Below, one piece after another: positions 26,630-36,571 of a stretch of DNA of 64,000 nucleotides. The position numbers and the translations under genes are program-made. The number at the start of each line of letters is the position of its first letter. Positions within the stretch are counted from its first letter, which is position 1. This stretch comes from Neisseria dentiae. GTDB lineage: Bacteria; Pseudomonadota; Gammaproteobacteria; Burkholderiales; Neisseriaceae. The notes under the pieces were generated by a model. That model saw only the letters and a program-made list of their open reading frames with translations. It was not told the origin of the DNA and made no database searches. Location of the stretch: the NCBI RefSeq assembly GCF_014055005.1, contig NZ_CP059570.1:2046001-2110000 (forward strand). The letters run 5' to 3'.

Positions 26630-28891
26630 ATGCACAGCCAGCCCGTTTCCTTAACCCCCCGCCATCTGATTGTTATCGGCGCCAGCGAACGCCCGCACAG
26701 CTTGGGCGAGCGCGTGCTGACCGCGCTGTTGCGCACCCCTTTCGGCGGGCAGATAACGCCGGTTAACCTGCGCCACAAAACCGTGGGCGGCATGAAGGCC
26801 TACGCCAACCTGACCCGCGTGCCCGACGCGGCCGACATGGCGCTGGTGCTCACCCCGCCCGCAAGCTACGAAGCCGTGCTGAAAGCCTGCCACAAACAGA
26901 ATATCCCCCATGCCGTTTTGGTGCAGGATTGGGACGGACTCACCCCCGAAGCGCTGGAGCAGGCGCAGGAGGCGTTGCGGAAAGCGCGCAAATCCAACGT
27001 GCGCATCACCGTATGCCACCCCGCCGCCTTGCAGGCGCCCGCTTCGGGCTTGAACACCGGCATCTATCCCGACCTGCCCGCAGGCGGCGTGGGCATCATC
27101 AGCGGCCACCCCTCGGAAAGCGCGCGCCTGTCGGCCCAAATGGCGCAGGCCTCTCTGGGCGTTTCCTGCCATATTGGCCTGCATTACCCGCTCAGCCCCA
27201 CCGTTTCGGCCGACTTTATCGATATGCTCGCCGCCGACCCGGCCACGCGGCTGATTGCCGTATCGCACAACCCGCACGAAAACCAGCGCCGGCTCTTCAG
27301 CGCCATACGCCGCGCCGCCCGCCGCAAACCCGTGCTGTTGTCGGTCGGCCATTATGCCGACGAAGAAGAACGCGCCGTGTTGCAGGCACTCTCGCGCCGC
27401 TGCGGCTGCGTGCCGGCATTCACGCCCGACGAAACCGCCGCCGCCCTCCACGCCCTTTCCGCCGCCGACAAATCCGCCCGCAAGCTGCACATTATCGCCA
27501 ACGAACCCTGCGGCAGCCTGCAAACCCAAGCCGACCAACTCGGCATCACACTACACCCGCTGCCCGACGACGGCAGGCCGTCTGAAAACCCCTACGGCCA
27601 CATCGGCGGCCACCCCGCCCCCGCACGCTACCGCGCACTGGCGGAAAGCTGCCTGCAACACAGCCAAACCGAAGCCCTGCTGGCCGTTGTCGCCCCCACT
27701 GCCGACCACACCGCCGAAAACATCACCCGGCTGATGGCCAACCTGCAACGCCAAACCGACAAACCCCTCTTCATCAGCAGCCCGTTTTCAGACGGCCTGC
27801 TGCAATTTACCCGCCCCGCGCAAGCCTTGCAGGCGTTCCGCTGCCAAAACGTTTACACCGGCCTGAAACAGCAGCAGAACCAAACCGCCAAACCCCTGCC
27901 CGGCCATCTGAAAACACCTTCGGTGCGCGAAATACAAAAAAACTCCGCCGACCTGCCGCAGCTGGCCAAAGCCCTATATCTGCCCGAATACAAAACACCC
28001 GAAGCCAACCCGCAGTTTGTGCTCTCGTTCAAACGCCACACCCGTTACGGCGCCGTACTCTACGCCCGCACCCCCGCGTGCACGCTGGCCGTGCTGCCGC
28101 CCTTTACCACGCTTGGCGCCGAATACCTCATCCGCCAAGCCGATTTGAAACGCCACCAAAAAACCATACACCAACTGCTGCACAGCCTGAACACCGCCAC
28201 CGTCGTGCCGTTTATCACCGGAATCACCGTTTCCGCCGGCAGCGCGGGCACCGCTTCCGACATCCAAACCGACCCGCAGGCCGAAACCGTCGAAAACGTG
28301 CTCGCCCCCTATCCCGCCAAACCCGCACACACCTTCACCCTGAAAAACGGCCAAACCGTCCGCATCAGGCCGCTGCTGCCCGAAGATGCCGAAGCCAAAC
28401 AAAATTTCGTGCGCAGCCTGCCCGAAGAGCAACGCTACACCCGCTACATGATGCACCTTGCCGAACTCAGCCCCGCCATGCTCGCCCGCGCCTGCAACCT
28501 CGACTACGCCTGCGAAGGCGCAATCATCGCCGAAGCTGAAGACGGCACTTGGCTGGGCGTGGCCCGCTTCGGCCCCACCGACACGGCCGGGCGCTGCGAA
28601 TTCGGCATCAGCGTCGCCCCCGCCGCACAAGGCCAAGGGCTGGCCGTGCATCTGATGGAACAAATCATTCAGACGGCCAAACAGCAAGGCTACCGCGAAA
28701 TGAGCGCCGAAATCCTGCAAAGCAACCCCGCCATGCAGAAACTGGCCGGAAAACTCGGTTTCGCCCTCACCCCCTCGCCGCACGACAGCGCCCTCGCCGA
28801 AGCCGTTTTAAACCTGGCCGAACCGAAAAACACGCCCGTAAACAACATCAAGCGCAATTTAAAACAACAAATACTTGCACTAAAATCCTAA
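26630..28891 (+). CDS. Pat-like protein: CoA-binding/synthetase-like region fused to a GNAT acetyltransferase
   Basis: 753 residues. The N-terminus is a CoA-binding Rossmann domain (HLIVIGASERPHSLGERV), followed by succinyl-CoA synthetase-like segments (GVGIISGHPSESARLSAQMA). The C-terminus, about residues 575-740, is a GNAT domain opening VRIRPLLPEDAE, with the acetyl-CoA loop APAAQGQGLAVHLM. This layout matches protein lysine acetyltransferases of the Pat/YfiQ/PatZ type, which acetylate acetyl-CoA synthetase. It is shorter than the E. coli protein (886 aa), and I cannot trace a convincing ATP-grasp domain in the middle. AAGGAGG precedes the ATG strongly. Three in-frame uptake sequences. Confidence 0.75.
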   Translation: MHSQPVSLTPRHLIVIGASERPHSLGERVLTALLRTPFGGQITPVNLRHKTVGGMKAYANLTRVPDAADMALVLTPPASYEAVLKACHKQNIPHAVLVQDWDGLTPEALEQAQEALRKARKSNVRITVCHPAALQAPASGLNTGIYPDLPAGGVGIISGHPSESARLSAQMAQASLGVSCHIGLHYPLSPTVSADFIDMLAADPATRLIAVSHNPHENQRRLFSAIRRAARRKPVLLSVGHYADEEERAVLQALSRRCGCVPAFTPDETAAALHALSAADKSARKLHIIANEPCGSLQTQADQLGITLHPLPDDGRPSENPYGHIGGHPAPARYRALAESCLQHSQTEALLAVVAPTADHTAENITRLMANLQRQTDKPLFISSPFSDGLLQFTRPAQALQAFRCQNVYTGLKQQQNQTAKPLPGHLKTPSVREIQKNSADLPQLAKALYLPEYKTPEANPQFVLSFKRHTRYGAVLYARTPACTLAVLPPFTTLGAEYLIRQADLKRHQKTIHQLLHSLNTATVVPFITGITVSAGSAGTASDIQTDPQAETVENVLAPYPAKPAHTFTLKNGQTVRIRPLLPEDAEAKQNFVRSLPEEQRYTRYMMHLAELSPAMLARACNLDYACEGAIIAEAEDGTWLGVARFGPTDTAGRCEFGISVAPAAQGQGLAVHLMEQIIQTAKQQGYREMSAEILQSNPAMQKLAGKLGFALTPSPHDSALAEAVLNLAEPKNTPVNNIKRNLKQQILALKS

Positions 28892-28903
28892 TTTACCTTA
28901 AAA
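28875..28903 (+). promoter_or_regulatory. Likely promoter of the rpsP operon
   Basis: TTGCAC and TTAAAA spaced by 17 bases, overlapping the end of the Pat-like gene and about 45 bases upstream of rpsP. A sigma-70-type promoter by pattern only. Confidence 0.5.
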
Positions 28904-28948
28904 TCAGCGGTTTTCTATACATCCGATTTTTACAAAAGGAATTTCTTC

Positions 28949-29197
28949 ATGGTAGTTATCCGTTTAGCACGCGGCGGCTCGAAACACCGCCCGTTTTTCA
29001 ACGTTATCGTAACCGACTCGCGCAACCGCCGCGACGGCCGCTTCATCGAGCGCGTAGGCTTCTACAACCCCGTTGCCAACGAAAAACAAGAGCGCGTGCG
29101 CCTGAACGCCGAGCGCCTGAACCACTGGATCGCCCAAGGCGCGCAAGTCAGCGAAGCCGTAGCCAAGCTGGTTAAAGAGCAAAAAGCCGCCGCCTAA
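28949..29197 (+). CDS. rpsP: 30S ribosomal protein S16
   Basis: 82 residues, standard length, beginning MVVIRLARGGSKHRPFFNVI with the S16 signature RRDGRFIERVGFYNP. AAAAGGA precedes the ATG. First gene of rpsP-rimM-trmD-rplS, the conserved bacterial order. Confidence 0.97.
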   Translation: MVVIRLARGGSKHRPFFNVIVTDSRNRRDGRFIERVGFYNPVANEKQERVRLNAERLNHWIAQGAQVSEAVAKLVKEQKAAA

Positions 29198-29214
29198 CCC
29201 CTACACCGACTGCC

Positions 29215-29724
29215 ATGACCGACACTCAGCAATGGGTAGCCATGGGCTACATCAAAGGCGTATTCGGCGTTAAAGGCTGGCTCAAAATCGCCGCCGGCAC
29301 CGAATACGCCGACAGCCTGTTGGACTACCCCGAGTGGCGGCTCAACAAAAACGGCCAATACCGCAGCGTTATCCCCGAAGCAGGAAAAACCGCCAACGGC
29401 GAGCTGCTGGTAAAACTCGAAGGCATAGACGACCGCGACGAAGCATTCGCCATGCGCGGCTATACCATAGAAGTCCCCCGCGAAGCCTTCGCTCCCGCCG
29501 AAGAAGGCGAATACTACTGGGCAGACTTGGTGGGCATGACCGTAGCCAACACCGAAGGCATCACCTTGGGCACGGTTAAAAACCTGATGGAAACCGGCGC
29601 GCACGACGTATTGGTGGTGGAAGGCGGATACGGCCAGAAACTGATACCCTTCGTTTCGCAATATATCCTGGCCGTTGATACCGAAAACAAAACCATCACC
29701 GCCGACTGGGGCTTGGACTACTGA
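29215..29724 (+). CDS. rimM: Ribosome maturation factor RimM
   Basis: 169 residues. RimM binds S19 and helps mature the 3' domain of 16S rRNA. The opening MGYIKGVFGVKGWLKI and the PRC-barrel part GEYYWADLVGMTV followed by a ...HDVLVVEGGYGQKLIPFV stretch are typical. Its stop codon overlaps the trmD start by one base (TGATG), indicating coupled translation. Confidence 0.95.
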   Translation: MTDTQQWVAMGYIKGVFGVKGWLKIAAGTEYADSLLDYPEWRLNKNGQYRSVIPEAGKTANGELLVKLEGIDDRDEAFAMRGYTIEVPREAFAPAEEGEYYWADLVGMTVANTEGITLGTVKNLMETGAHDVLVVEGGYGQKLIPFVSQYILAVDTENKTITADWGLDY

Positions 29725-30473
29725 TGCTGATTCAGGCCGTCACCCTGTTTCCCGAAATGTTCCAAAGCATTACCGGCTACGGCGTAACCGGGCGGGCGCT
29801 CAAACAAAACCTGTGGCGCTTCAACGCCATCAACCCGCGCCGCTTTGCCGACAACAAACTCGGCTACATCGACGACCGCCCTTTCGGCGGCGGCCCCGGG
29901 ATGATTATGATGGCGCCGCCGCTTAAGGCCGCCATCGAAGAAGCCGAAGCACAATGCAGCGGCAGCAGCAAAGTGATTTACCTCAGCCCGCAAGGCACGC
30001 CGCTCACCCACAACAAAGCAGCGGAGCTTGCCAAGCTCGACAACCTGATTTTGCTCTGCGGCCGCTACGAAGGCATAGACGAACGCCTGCTGCAAAGCAG
30101 CGTCGACGAAGAAATCGGCATCGGCGACTTTGTCGTTTCCGGCGGCGAACTGCCCGCCATGATGCTGATGGACGCCGTTTTACGGCTGATACCCGGCGTA
30201 TTGGGCGATATGCAGTCCGCCGAACAGGATTCGTTTTCAGACGGCCTGCTCGACTGCCCCCACTACACCAAACCCTTAGAATTTCAGGGCATGACGGTTC
30301 CCGAAGTATTACGCTCCGGCAACCACGGCCTGATAGCCGAGTGGCGGTTGAAAGAATCGCTGCGACGCACCTTGGCGCGCCGACCCGATTTACTCGAAAA
30401 GCGCAGTTTAATCCCACAGGAATCCCGCCTCTTAAACGAAATCCTGCAAGAGCAACGGGAAAGCCAATCATAA
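29724..30473 (+). CDS. trmD: tRNA (guanine-N1)-methyltransferase
   Basis: 249 residues. Methylates G37 of tRNAs reading CUN, CCN and CGG, preventing frameshifting. SPOUT-family features are DDRPFGGGPGMIMMAPPL, LILLCGRYEGIDERL (the knot) and GDFVVSGGELPAMMLMDAV. An in-frame uptake sequence near 30236 encodes FSDGLLDCPHYT at a surface loop. Confidence 0.97.
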   Translation: MLIQAVTLFPEMFQSITGYGVTGRALKQNLWRFNAINPRRFADNKLGYIDDRPFGGGPGMIMMAPPLKAAIEEAEAQCSGSSKVIYLSPQGTPLTHNKAAELAKLDNLILLCGRYEGIDERLLQSSVDEEIGIGDFVVSGGELPAMMLMDAVLRLIPGVLGDMQSAEQDSFSDGLLDCPHYTKPLEFQGMTVPEVLRSGNHGLIAEWRLKESLRRTLARRPDLLEKRSLIPQESRLLNEILQEQRESQS

Positions 30474-30486
30474 CTTAGGAAAAAAC

Positions 30487-30852
<366 letters not shown>

Positions 30853-30871
30853 GCCCAACGGCAGCCCAAAC

Positions 30872-30899
30872 AAATACCCGCCACACAGGCGGGTATTTT
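30872..30899 (+). terminator. Rho-independent terminator of the rpsP operon
   Basis: AAATACCCGCC and GGCGGGTATTTT form an 11-bp stem with a five-base loop about 20 bases after rplS. Unlike most hairpins in the window, it does not use uptake sequences. Confidence 0.85.
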
Positions 30900-31342
30900 G
30901 TTGCGGCGCCACTTTAATAGTGGTTTAAATTTAAGCCGCCATATCAAGTTTTTCAGACGGCTAAGAACCTTTTCAAAATACGTTTTAATCCTGAATTTAT
31001 TTATATTTCGTTACACCCGTGCTCAACCCGGGTATCTGTTATTTCTGTTGAAACAAAAAGATGCCCGGATCAAGCCCGGGCATGACGCAGAAGGTTTAAG
31101 ATGCCGAAAGGAATTTTGCAAAACTCCCGGCCTGAAACTTTGCGAAATCCGCTCAGGCCGTCTGAAATATTTATTCCCCTTCATTACCGGGCCTGACCCG
31201 ATAATGGCGGGGTATTGCAGGAAGCCGCATATTCGCGTTAAGTTTTCAGACGGCCGGGGCAACCTGCAAAGGTCTCTTGCCCCAAACAAGCTTATTCAAC
31301 ATAATGGCTTATCTGCAACCCGAGGCCGTCTGAAAGAAATAC
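30900..31342. repeat. Intergenic repeats and uptake sequences
   Basis: Holds a short inverted repeat GATGCCCGGATC / AAGCCCGGGCATGACG near 31060-31087, related to those at 34.85 and 59.08-59.15 kb, four uptake-sequence copies, and the border phrase CTGCAAAGGTCTC near 31268. No coding frame is convincing. The last uptake sequence is within 15 bases of the ABC transporter start. Confidence 0.6.
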
Positions 31343-32290
31343 ATGCTGCAACTCAAACACATCAACAAACGCTACGGCGGTAAAACCGTGGCCGACGACA
31401 TCAGCCTCGAAGTAAACGACGGCATGCTGCTGGCGGTTCTCGGCCGTTCCGGCTGCGGCAAATCCACTCTGCTGAAAATCGCCGCAGGTTTGGTGGAACC
31501 CGACAGCGGCGAAGTGTGGATAAACGGTGAAAACCGCACCCGCGTCCCGCCCGAGCGCCGCCATATTTCGCTCGTATTCCAAGACTATGCCCTGCTGCCG
31601 CATTTAAATGTGCTGCAAAACGTTGCTTTCGGGTTGAAAATGCGTGGGGTTGGCAAAGCCGAAGCGCAGCGGCACGCCGAAGCCATGCTGGCCGAAGTCG
31701 GTTTGGCCGACGAAGCGGAACGCCGCCCCGAAAGCCTGTCCGGCGGAGAACAGCAACGCGTGGCACTCGCCCGTGCGCTGGTTACCGAACCGCAGCTGAT
31801 GCTGCTCGACGAACCTTTCTCCAGTCTCGACACCGGCCTGCGCAGCCAGCTCAGGCAGCTGACGGCCGACAATATCCGCCGCCGCAACATCCCTGCCGTG
31901 ATGGTTACGCACGACCCCGAAGAAGCATTTGCTCTGGCCGACCGCATCGCACTGATGCACAACGGAAAAATTATCCAACTGGCCGCACCCGACGCGCTGA
32001 TTGCCGCCCCTGCCGATGCCCGCGCGGCACGTTTGATCGGCGCAGAAAACGTTAGCAACGAGCGCTATATTCCGCAACAGGCGCTCTGTTTCAACCATCC
32101 CCACGGTGCGGCCAGCAAAATCGTGTCGCACACCCGCCTGCCCGACCGCAGCCTGATTACGCTCCGCCACCCGCAGCACGGCGACATCCGGCTTTATCTC
32201 GATCCGGCAAAATACGGCAACTTAAACCTGCAACCGGGCAGCGAATGGCCGCTGGGGGTAGATGAAAGCCAAGTGGTCAGATTCGGCTGA
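31343..32290 (+). CDS. ABC transporter ATP-binding protein (sulfate/iron/polyamine importer class)
   Basis: 315 residues. Walker A GRSGCGKST (about residues 34-42), Q-loop QDYALLPH, signature LSGGEQQRVALARAL, Walker B LMLLDEPF and the H-loop VMVTHDPEEA are all intact. The C-terminal 90 residues resemble a TOBE regulatory domain, as in FbpC, PotA or CysA ATPases. No permease or binding protein gene is adjacent, so the substrate is open and it may serve a system encoded elsewhere. Confidence 0.85.
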   Translation: MLQLKHINKRYGGKTVADDISLEVNDGMLLAVLGRSGCGKSTLLKIAAGLVEPDSGEVWINGENRTRVPPERRHISLVFQDYALLPHLNVLQNVAFGLKMRGVGKAEAQRHAEAMLAEVGLADEAERRPESLSGGEQQRVALARALVTEPQLMLLDEPFSSLDTGLRSQLRQLTADNIRRRNIPAVMVTHDPEEAFALADRIALMHNGKIIQLAAPDALIAAPADARAARLIGAENVSNERYIPQQALCFNHPHGAASKIVSHTRLPDRSLITLRHPQHGDIRLYLDPAKYGNLNLQPGSEWPLGVDESQVVRFG

Positions 32291-32386
32291 AACCGTAAAA
32301 GCCACCGATTTGCCCATACGGTAAAACCTTGTTCCACTTTTATCGCAAATACACCACAGGCCGTCTGAAAACACGCCCCGCAGCGG

Positions 32387-32635
32387 TCAAAACTCAAACC
32401 CCATCTGATCGGGCAATTCCGCCGATGCCTGCTGCTTTTCCCACGCCAGCTTTTGCAGTTTCTGGCGGCGCATGGCAATCAAACGCATCACTTGGTGTTT
32501 CTGCGTATCGCTCATTTGCAGCCAATACAGGCGCTCGTCGCGACTGCGCAGGCAACCTTTGCAGAAGCCTTTGCTGTTGGCTTCACACACGCCGATACAG
32601 GGGCTGGGGATGGCGAAGAATTCGAGTTGTTCCAT
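32387..32635 (-). CDS. DUF1289 cysteine-rich small protein
   Basis: 82 residues. The family motif is PSPCIGVCEANSKGFCKGCLR, four cysteines in a CxxxC...CxxC arrangement likely to bind a metal. A charged helix follows. Function unknown in the family. It converges with the ABC ATPase gene, with an uptake sequence in the gap. Confidence 0.85.
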   Translation of the reverse strand: MEQLEFFAIPSPCIGVCEANSKGFCKGCLRSRDERLYWLQMSDTQKHQVMRLIAMRRQKLQKLAWEKQQASAELPDQMGFEF

Positions 32636-32793
32636 AATCGTGCCGAAAACAGGGGGCAGGTATGCCGATACCTTTGCAAGACTGCCATTCTGCTTGAAAA
32701 CACAGGCGGTTTCAATGACAAGCCGTCTTCATACCATTGTGCCGAAAATAACGGTACAATTCGGCCAACCGCAAAATCTCACAGGTTTCACAC

Positions 32794-33561
<768 letters not shown>

Positions 33562-33980
33562 AAAACACTCAATTGGCGGCAAAACAACATCCCGGCAGTT
33601 TGTTAAAACTGCTGCCATACTCGGGCCTGCCCGAGTATTTTTCTTTCCTAAAAAGGTACGGTGTTCGGGGCCGGCACAAATATGGCGGGAACAGTATCAA
33701 AACAAATCGGGCAAAGGTCTGGCTGCATATTTCAGACGGCCTGAGACCTTTGCAAGTCGTTTAGACCGAGACCTTTGCAAAATTCAAATTACTATCTGAA
33801 AAAACCTGAATCCCGTCATTCCCGCGTAGGCGGGAATGACGGGATTTAAGCATTTCAGACAGCCTGAAAATATTTTTGCAAAGGTCCCAGGCGTCTGAAA
33901 CATCCGATTACCGTCATTAGCTTCGCACAAGGCCGTCTGAAATATGTAGTCAGGTCTCAGCCATATGCTGCCCGCTGCCC
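33562..33980. repeat. Terminator then intergenic mosaic repeats
   Basis: After the parA terminator, 33741-33890 holds tandem GAGACCTTTGCAA borders, an inverted dRS3-like pair (GTCATTCCCGCGTAGGCGGGAATGAC) at 33817-33842, and degenerate uptake sequences including CAGACAGCC. A further uptake sequence lies at 33931-33942. No gene. Confidence 0.65.
33618..33645 (+). terminator. Rho-independent terminator after parA
   Basis: ATACTCGGGC and GCCCGAGTAT make a 10-bp stem with a two-base loop, followed by a T-rich run. Confidence 0.85.
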
Positions 33981-34640
33981 TTAATCCGCCAACAATTTGT
34001 CCACCGCCGCTCCGATATCCGCCGCCTGCGTAATGGCCGAAATCACCGCCACGCCGTCCGCCCCTGCGGCGCGCACGGCGGCGGCATTGTTTTCGGTGAT
34101 GCCGCCGATGGCAACCAGCGGGCGCAGAAAACCGCTGCTGCGGATACGGCGGATAAAATCCGTTCCCACCACAGGCTCGGCATCGGCTTTCGAGCGCGTG
34201 GAAAAAATCGGGCCGACGGCGGCGTAATCCATAGCCTCATTCTGCCGGCTGGCCGCCAGCTCGGCCAATGTGTTGTGCGACAAGCCCAACATCAATCTGC
34301 CTTTGCATAACGCGGCCGCCTGCCCGGGCGGGGTGTCTTGCTGCCCGATATGCACGCCGTCCGCACCCAATTCAAGCGCCAGCCGGATATCGTCGTTGAT
34401 AAAAAAAGGCACACGGTATTGGCGGCACAAATCGCGGCAGTCGGCGGCAGCTTGGCGGATTTGCACCGCCCCCTGCAAGGCGCCCTGCCCTTTTTCCCGA
34501 AACTGAAAGCAGGTGATGCCGCTTTGCAGAGCTTGCTCGAGTATGTGCAGCAGGTTTTGCGCAGGCCGGCCCGCAAGGTGGCGGCAGTCTTGCGTGCCGG
34601 CAATAAAATAGAGTTTGAGCATGGCGCGGTGGTCGAACAT
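33981..34640 (-). CDS. thiE: Thiamine phosphate synthase
   Basis: 219 residues from the ATG at 34640, which has AAAGGA upstream. TIM-barrel enzyme joining HMP-PP and THZ-P. Motifs include CFQFREKG, FFINDDIRLALELGADGVHIGQQD, GLSHN, DYAAVGPIFSTRSK (the usual phosphate and pyrophosphate sites) and VAIGGITENNAAAVRAAGADG VAV. No TPP riboswitch (THI box) was seen in the region upstream, and no other thiamine gene is near. Confidence 0.93.
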   Translation of the reverse strand: MFDHRAMLKLYFIAGTQDCRHLAGRPAQNLLHILEQALQSGITCFQFREKGQGALQGAVQIRQAAADCRDLCRQYRVPFFINDDIRLALELGADGVHIGQQDTPPGQAAALCKGRLMLGLSHNTLAELAASRQNEAMDYAAVGPIFSTRSKADAEPVVGTDFIRRIRSSGFLRPLVAIGGITENNAAAVRAAGADGVAVISAITQAADIGAAVDKLLAD

Positions 34641-35147
34641 ATCAAATCCTTTACCAATAAAGCGAATAATGTTTTCAGACGGCCCGAACAAGCCCGACGG
34701 AAGCGGCAAACAGTTTCTTGCAATGCGCAGCTTTCAGGCAATGTAGAGCCATGCGGGTAAAACGCCGGCATCAGAGGCGGCAGCGAGCAGGGCCGCCGAT
34801 GTTATGTTAGTGAATCGACTTAAGGATAAAGCACACACGTCATACTCAGGCTTGACCCGAGTATCTCAAAACCTGCTGAAATGATGCTGCTCCAACCGCT
34901 GTAATTGGGCAGCAGGTCGCTCGAGGTGCGCTGGTGCGCAGTATTCAGAAAACGGCATTGATGAATCGCCTGTTATCTGCTTACCTGACTGCTCCGACTA
35001 CCTTTGCTCCCGGGTAAGTGGTTTTCAATAAGGTGCTATTGGCGGTCGATGAGATCGTGGCGGCGGTGGGCAGGTTGTTTTATGGGGATGAGGGATGTTT
35101 AGTGATGGCAGGATAATCTCATGCCTTGTGGATTGAGACTACACTAT
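34641..35147. pseudogene. Fragment of an IS5-type transposase and repeats
   Basis: Around 34880-35020 the sequence parallels 58765-58900: both read, on the minus strand, as the N-terminal part of an IS5-type transposase with a WRDLP-like stretch, and both carry GCAGTATTCAGAAAACGGCATTGATG. Stops and gaps break the frame. Upstream, CATACTCAGGCTTGACCCGA at 34850-34869 belongs to a small inverted repeat family of the window. Confidence 0.6.
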
Positions 35148-35597
35148 CTATTTCACCAGCTTCAACCCTTTTTTGGGTTTGCCGCCGCCGTTTTCGGACG
35201 GATCGGCAGGTTCGGTTTCCTGCTGTTCTTTTTCCACCAGATGCAGCGCGTCGCCGCCTTTTTTCTCGCTTTCCGTTTGATAAGGCTCTACTTCAAACCC
35301 CATGCCTTCGCCGCTTTCGCGGGCGAAAATGCTGATCACGTGGCCGACGGGAATCCAAATTTCGTGCGCTACGCCGCCGAAGCGGGCGGAAAAGTGTATC
35401 CATTCGTTGTCTATCGTCAGCGCATGGCTGGCGATGGTGCCGATGTTCAACACGATTTCGTTGTCGCGCACATATTGCATGGGCACGCGGGTGTGTTCGT
35501 TTACCCAGGCAACGATGTGCGGGGTTTGGTTGTTATCCAAACACCATTCGTAAAGCGCGCGCAGCAGGTAGGGTTTGGTGCTGGTGGTAGTGGTCAT
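35148..35597 (-). CDS. sspB: ClpXP specificity-enhancing factor SspB
   Basis: 149 residues. Delivers ssrA-tagged proteins to ClpXP. The N-terminal SspB fold (PYLLRALYEWCLDNNQTPHIVAW, then GTIASHALTIDNEWIHFSARFGG) is followed by a flexible acidic linker and a short C-terminal tail GKPKKGLKLVK, the ClpX-binding XB motif. The start at 35597 has AAAGGAATG upstream and fits the family length. Second gene after sspA, 52 bases apart with an uptake sequence between. Confidence 0.93.
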   Translation of the reverse strand: MTTTTSTKPYLLRALYEWCLDNNQTPHIVAWVNEHTRVPMQYVRDNEIVLNIGTIASHALTIDNEWIHFSARFGGVAHEIWIPVGHVISIFARESGEGMGFEVEPYQTESEKKGGDALHLVEKEQQETEPADPSENGGGKPKKGLKLVK

Positions 35598-35649
35598 GAC
35601 GGCATTCCTTTCGATAAAGGCGGCTTCAGACGGCCAACCCCTGCGGGGT

Positions 35650-36255
35650 TTAACGGCGCATAGCTTTTTCGGCGGGGGTGAGCGCCTCGATGAAGGCATC
35701 GCGCTGGAAAATGCGTTCGGCGTATTTCAGAATCGGCGCGGCCGATTTGCCCAGCTTGATGTCGTAGTGATCCAAACGCCACAGCAGCGGCGACAGGGCG
35801 ACATCAATCATCGAAAAATCTTCGCCCATGATGTATTTGGTTTTGGCGAAAGACGGCGCCAGCATGGTAAGCCCTTGGGCAATGGCTTCGCGGGCTTTGG
35901 CCTGCTCTTTGCTGCCTGCCTCGGGCGATTCGAGCACTTTCACGTGGCTGAACAATTCTTTTTCCATGCGGAACAGCACCAAACGGCCGCGGCCGCGCAT
36001 CACCGGATCGCCGGGCATCAGCTGCGGGTGGGGAAAGCGTTCGTCGATGTATTCGTTAATGATGTTGGATTCGTGCAGAATCAGGTCGCGCTCAACCAAA
36101 ACGGGCACTTGGTTATAGGGGTTCATGATCGCCAAATCTTCGGGTTTGTTGAAGATATCGACATCTTTGATTTCAAAATCCATGCCTTTTTCAAACAATA
36201 CGAAACGGCAGCGTTGGCTGAACGGGCAGGTGATGCCCGAATAGAGTGTCATCAT
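35650..36255 (-). CDS. sspA: Stringent starvation protein A (glutathione S-transferase fold)
   Basis: 201 residues. The thioredoxin-like N-terminal half opens MMTLYSGITCPFSQRCRFVL, with EIKDVDIFNKPEDLAIMNPYNQVPVL typical of SspA. The helical C-terminal half contains DFSMIDVALSPLLWRL. It binds RNA polymerase in related bacteria and affects starvation and virulence genes. Standard sspA-sspB operon. Confidence 0.92.
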   Translation of the reverse strand: MMTLYSGITCPFSQRCRFVLFEKGMDFEIKDVDIFNKPEDLAIMNPYNQVPVLVERDLILHESNIINEYIDERFPHPQLMPGDPVMRGRGRLVLFRMEKELFSHVKVLESPEAGSKEQAKAREAIAQGLTMLAPSFAKTKYIMGEDFSMIDVALSPLLWRLDHYDIKLGKSAAPILKYAERIFQRDAFIEALTPAEKAMRR

Positions 36256-36571
36256 AATGGTTTTGCTCCGGCTGAAAACCGCCTGAACGGTTTCAGACGG
36301 CCTGTGTGTTACAGAATCGAAAATAAGCGGGATTATAGCCGATTTGCGCCAACCGAGCCAAGAAAATCGTTATAACAATATGTTTTTAAATTGTTTTTAT
36401 CGAAATCAGCCCGATATGCGGCAAGCAGCGGATAAGGGCATAACCGGCTTTCAGACGGCCTGCACCGCCGTTTATGCCGTACACCTAATTAAATTATTAA
36501 CAAATTTAGCATAATTTAAAAACAATATGCGTTATAAGTTTCACCCCATACCAAACGTTTAGCGATAACTG
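36256..36571. other. Divergent promoter region between sspA and the dispersin-like gene
   Basis: AT-rich 316 bases with two inverted uptake sequences (near 36290 and 36450) and T/A-rich tracts (36370-36400 and 36490-36530) that are the likely promoter zones for sspA and for the dispersin-like gene. No coding frame. Confidence 0.5.

Noticed and set aside
33573..33764. 63-codon frame after parA
   Set aside because: It spans the parA terminator and a repeat border. It is not a parB fragment.
34641..34700. TPP riboswitch upstream of thiE
   Set aside because: No THI-box consensus was seen in the short leader; only an uptake sequence is present.
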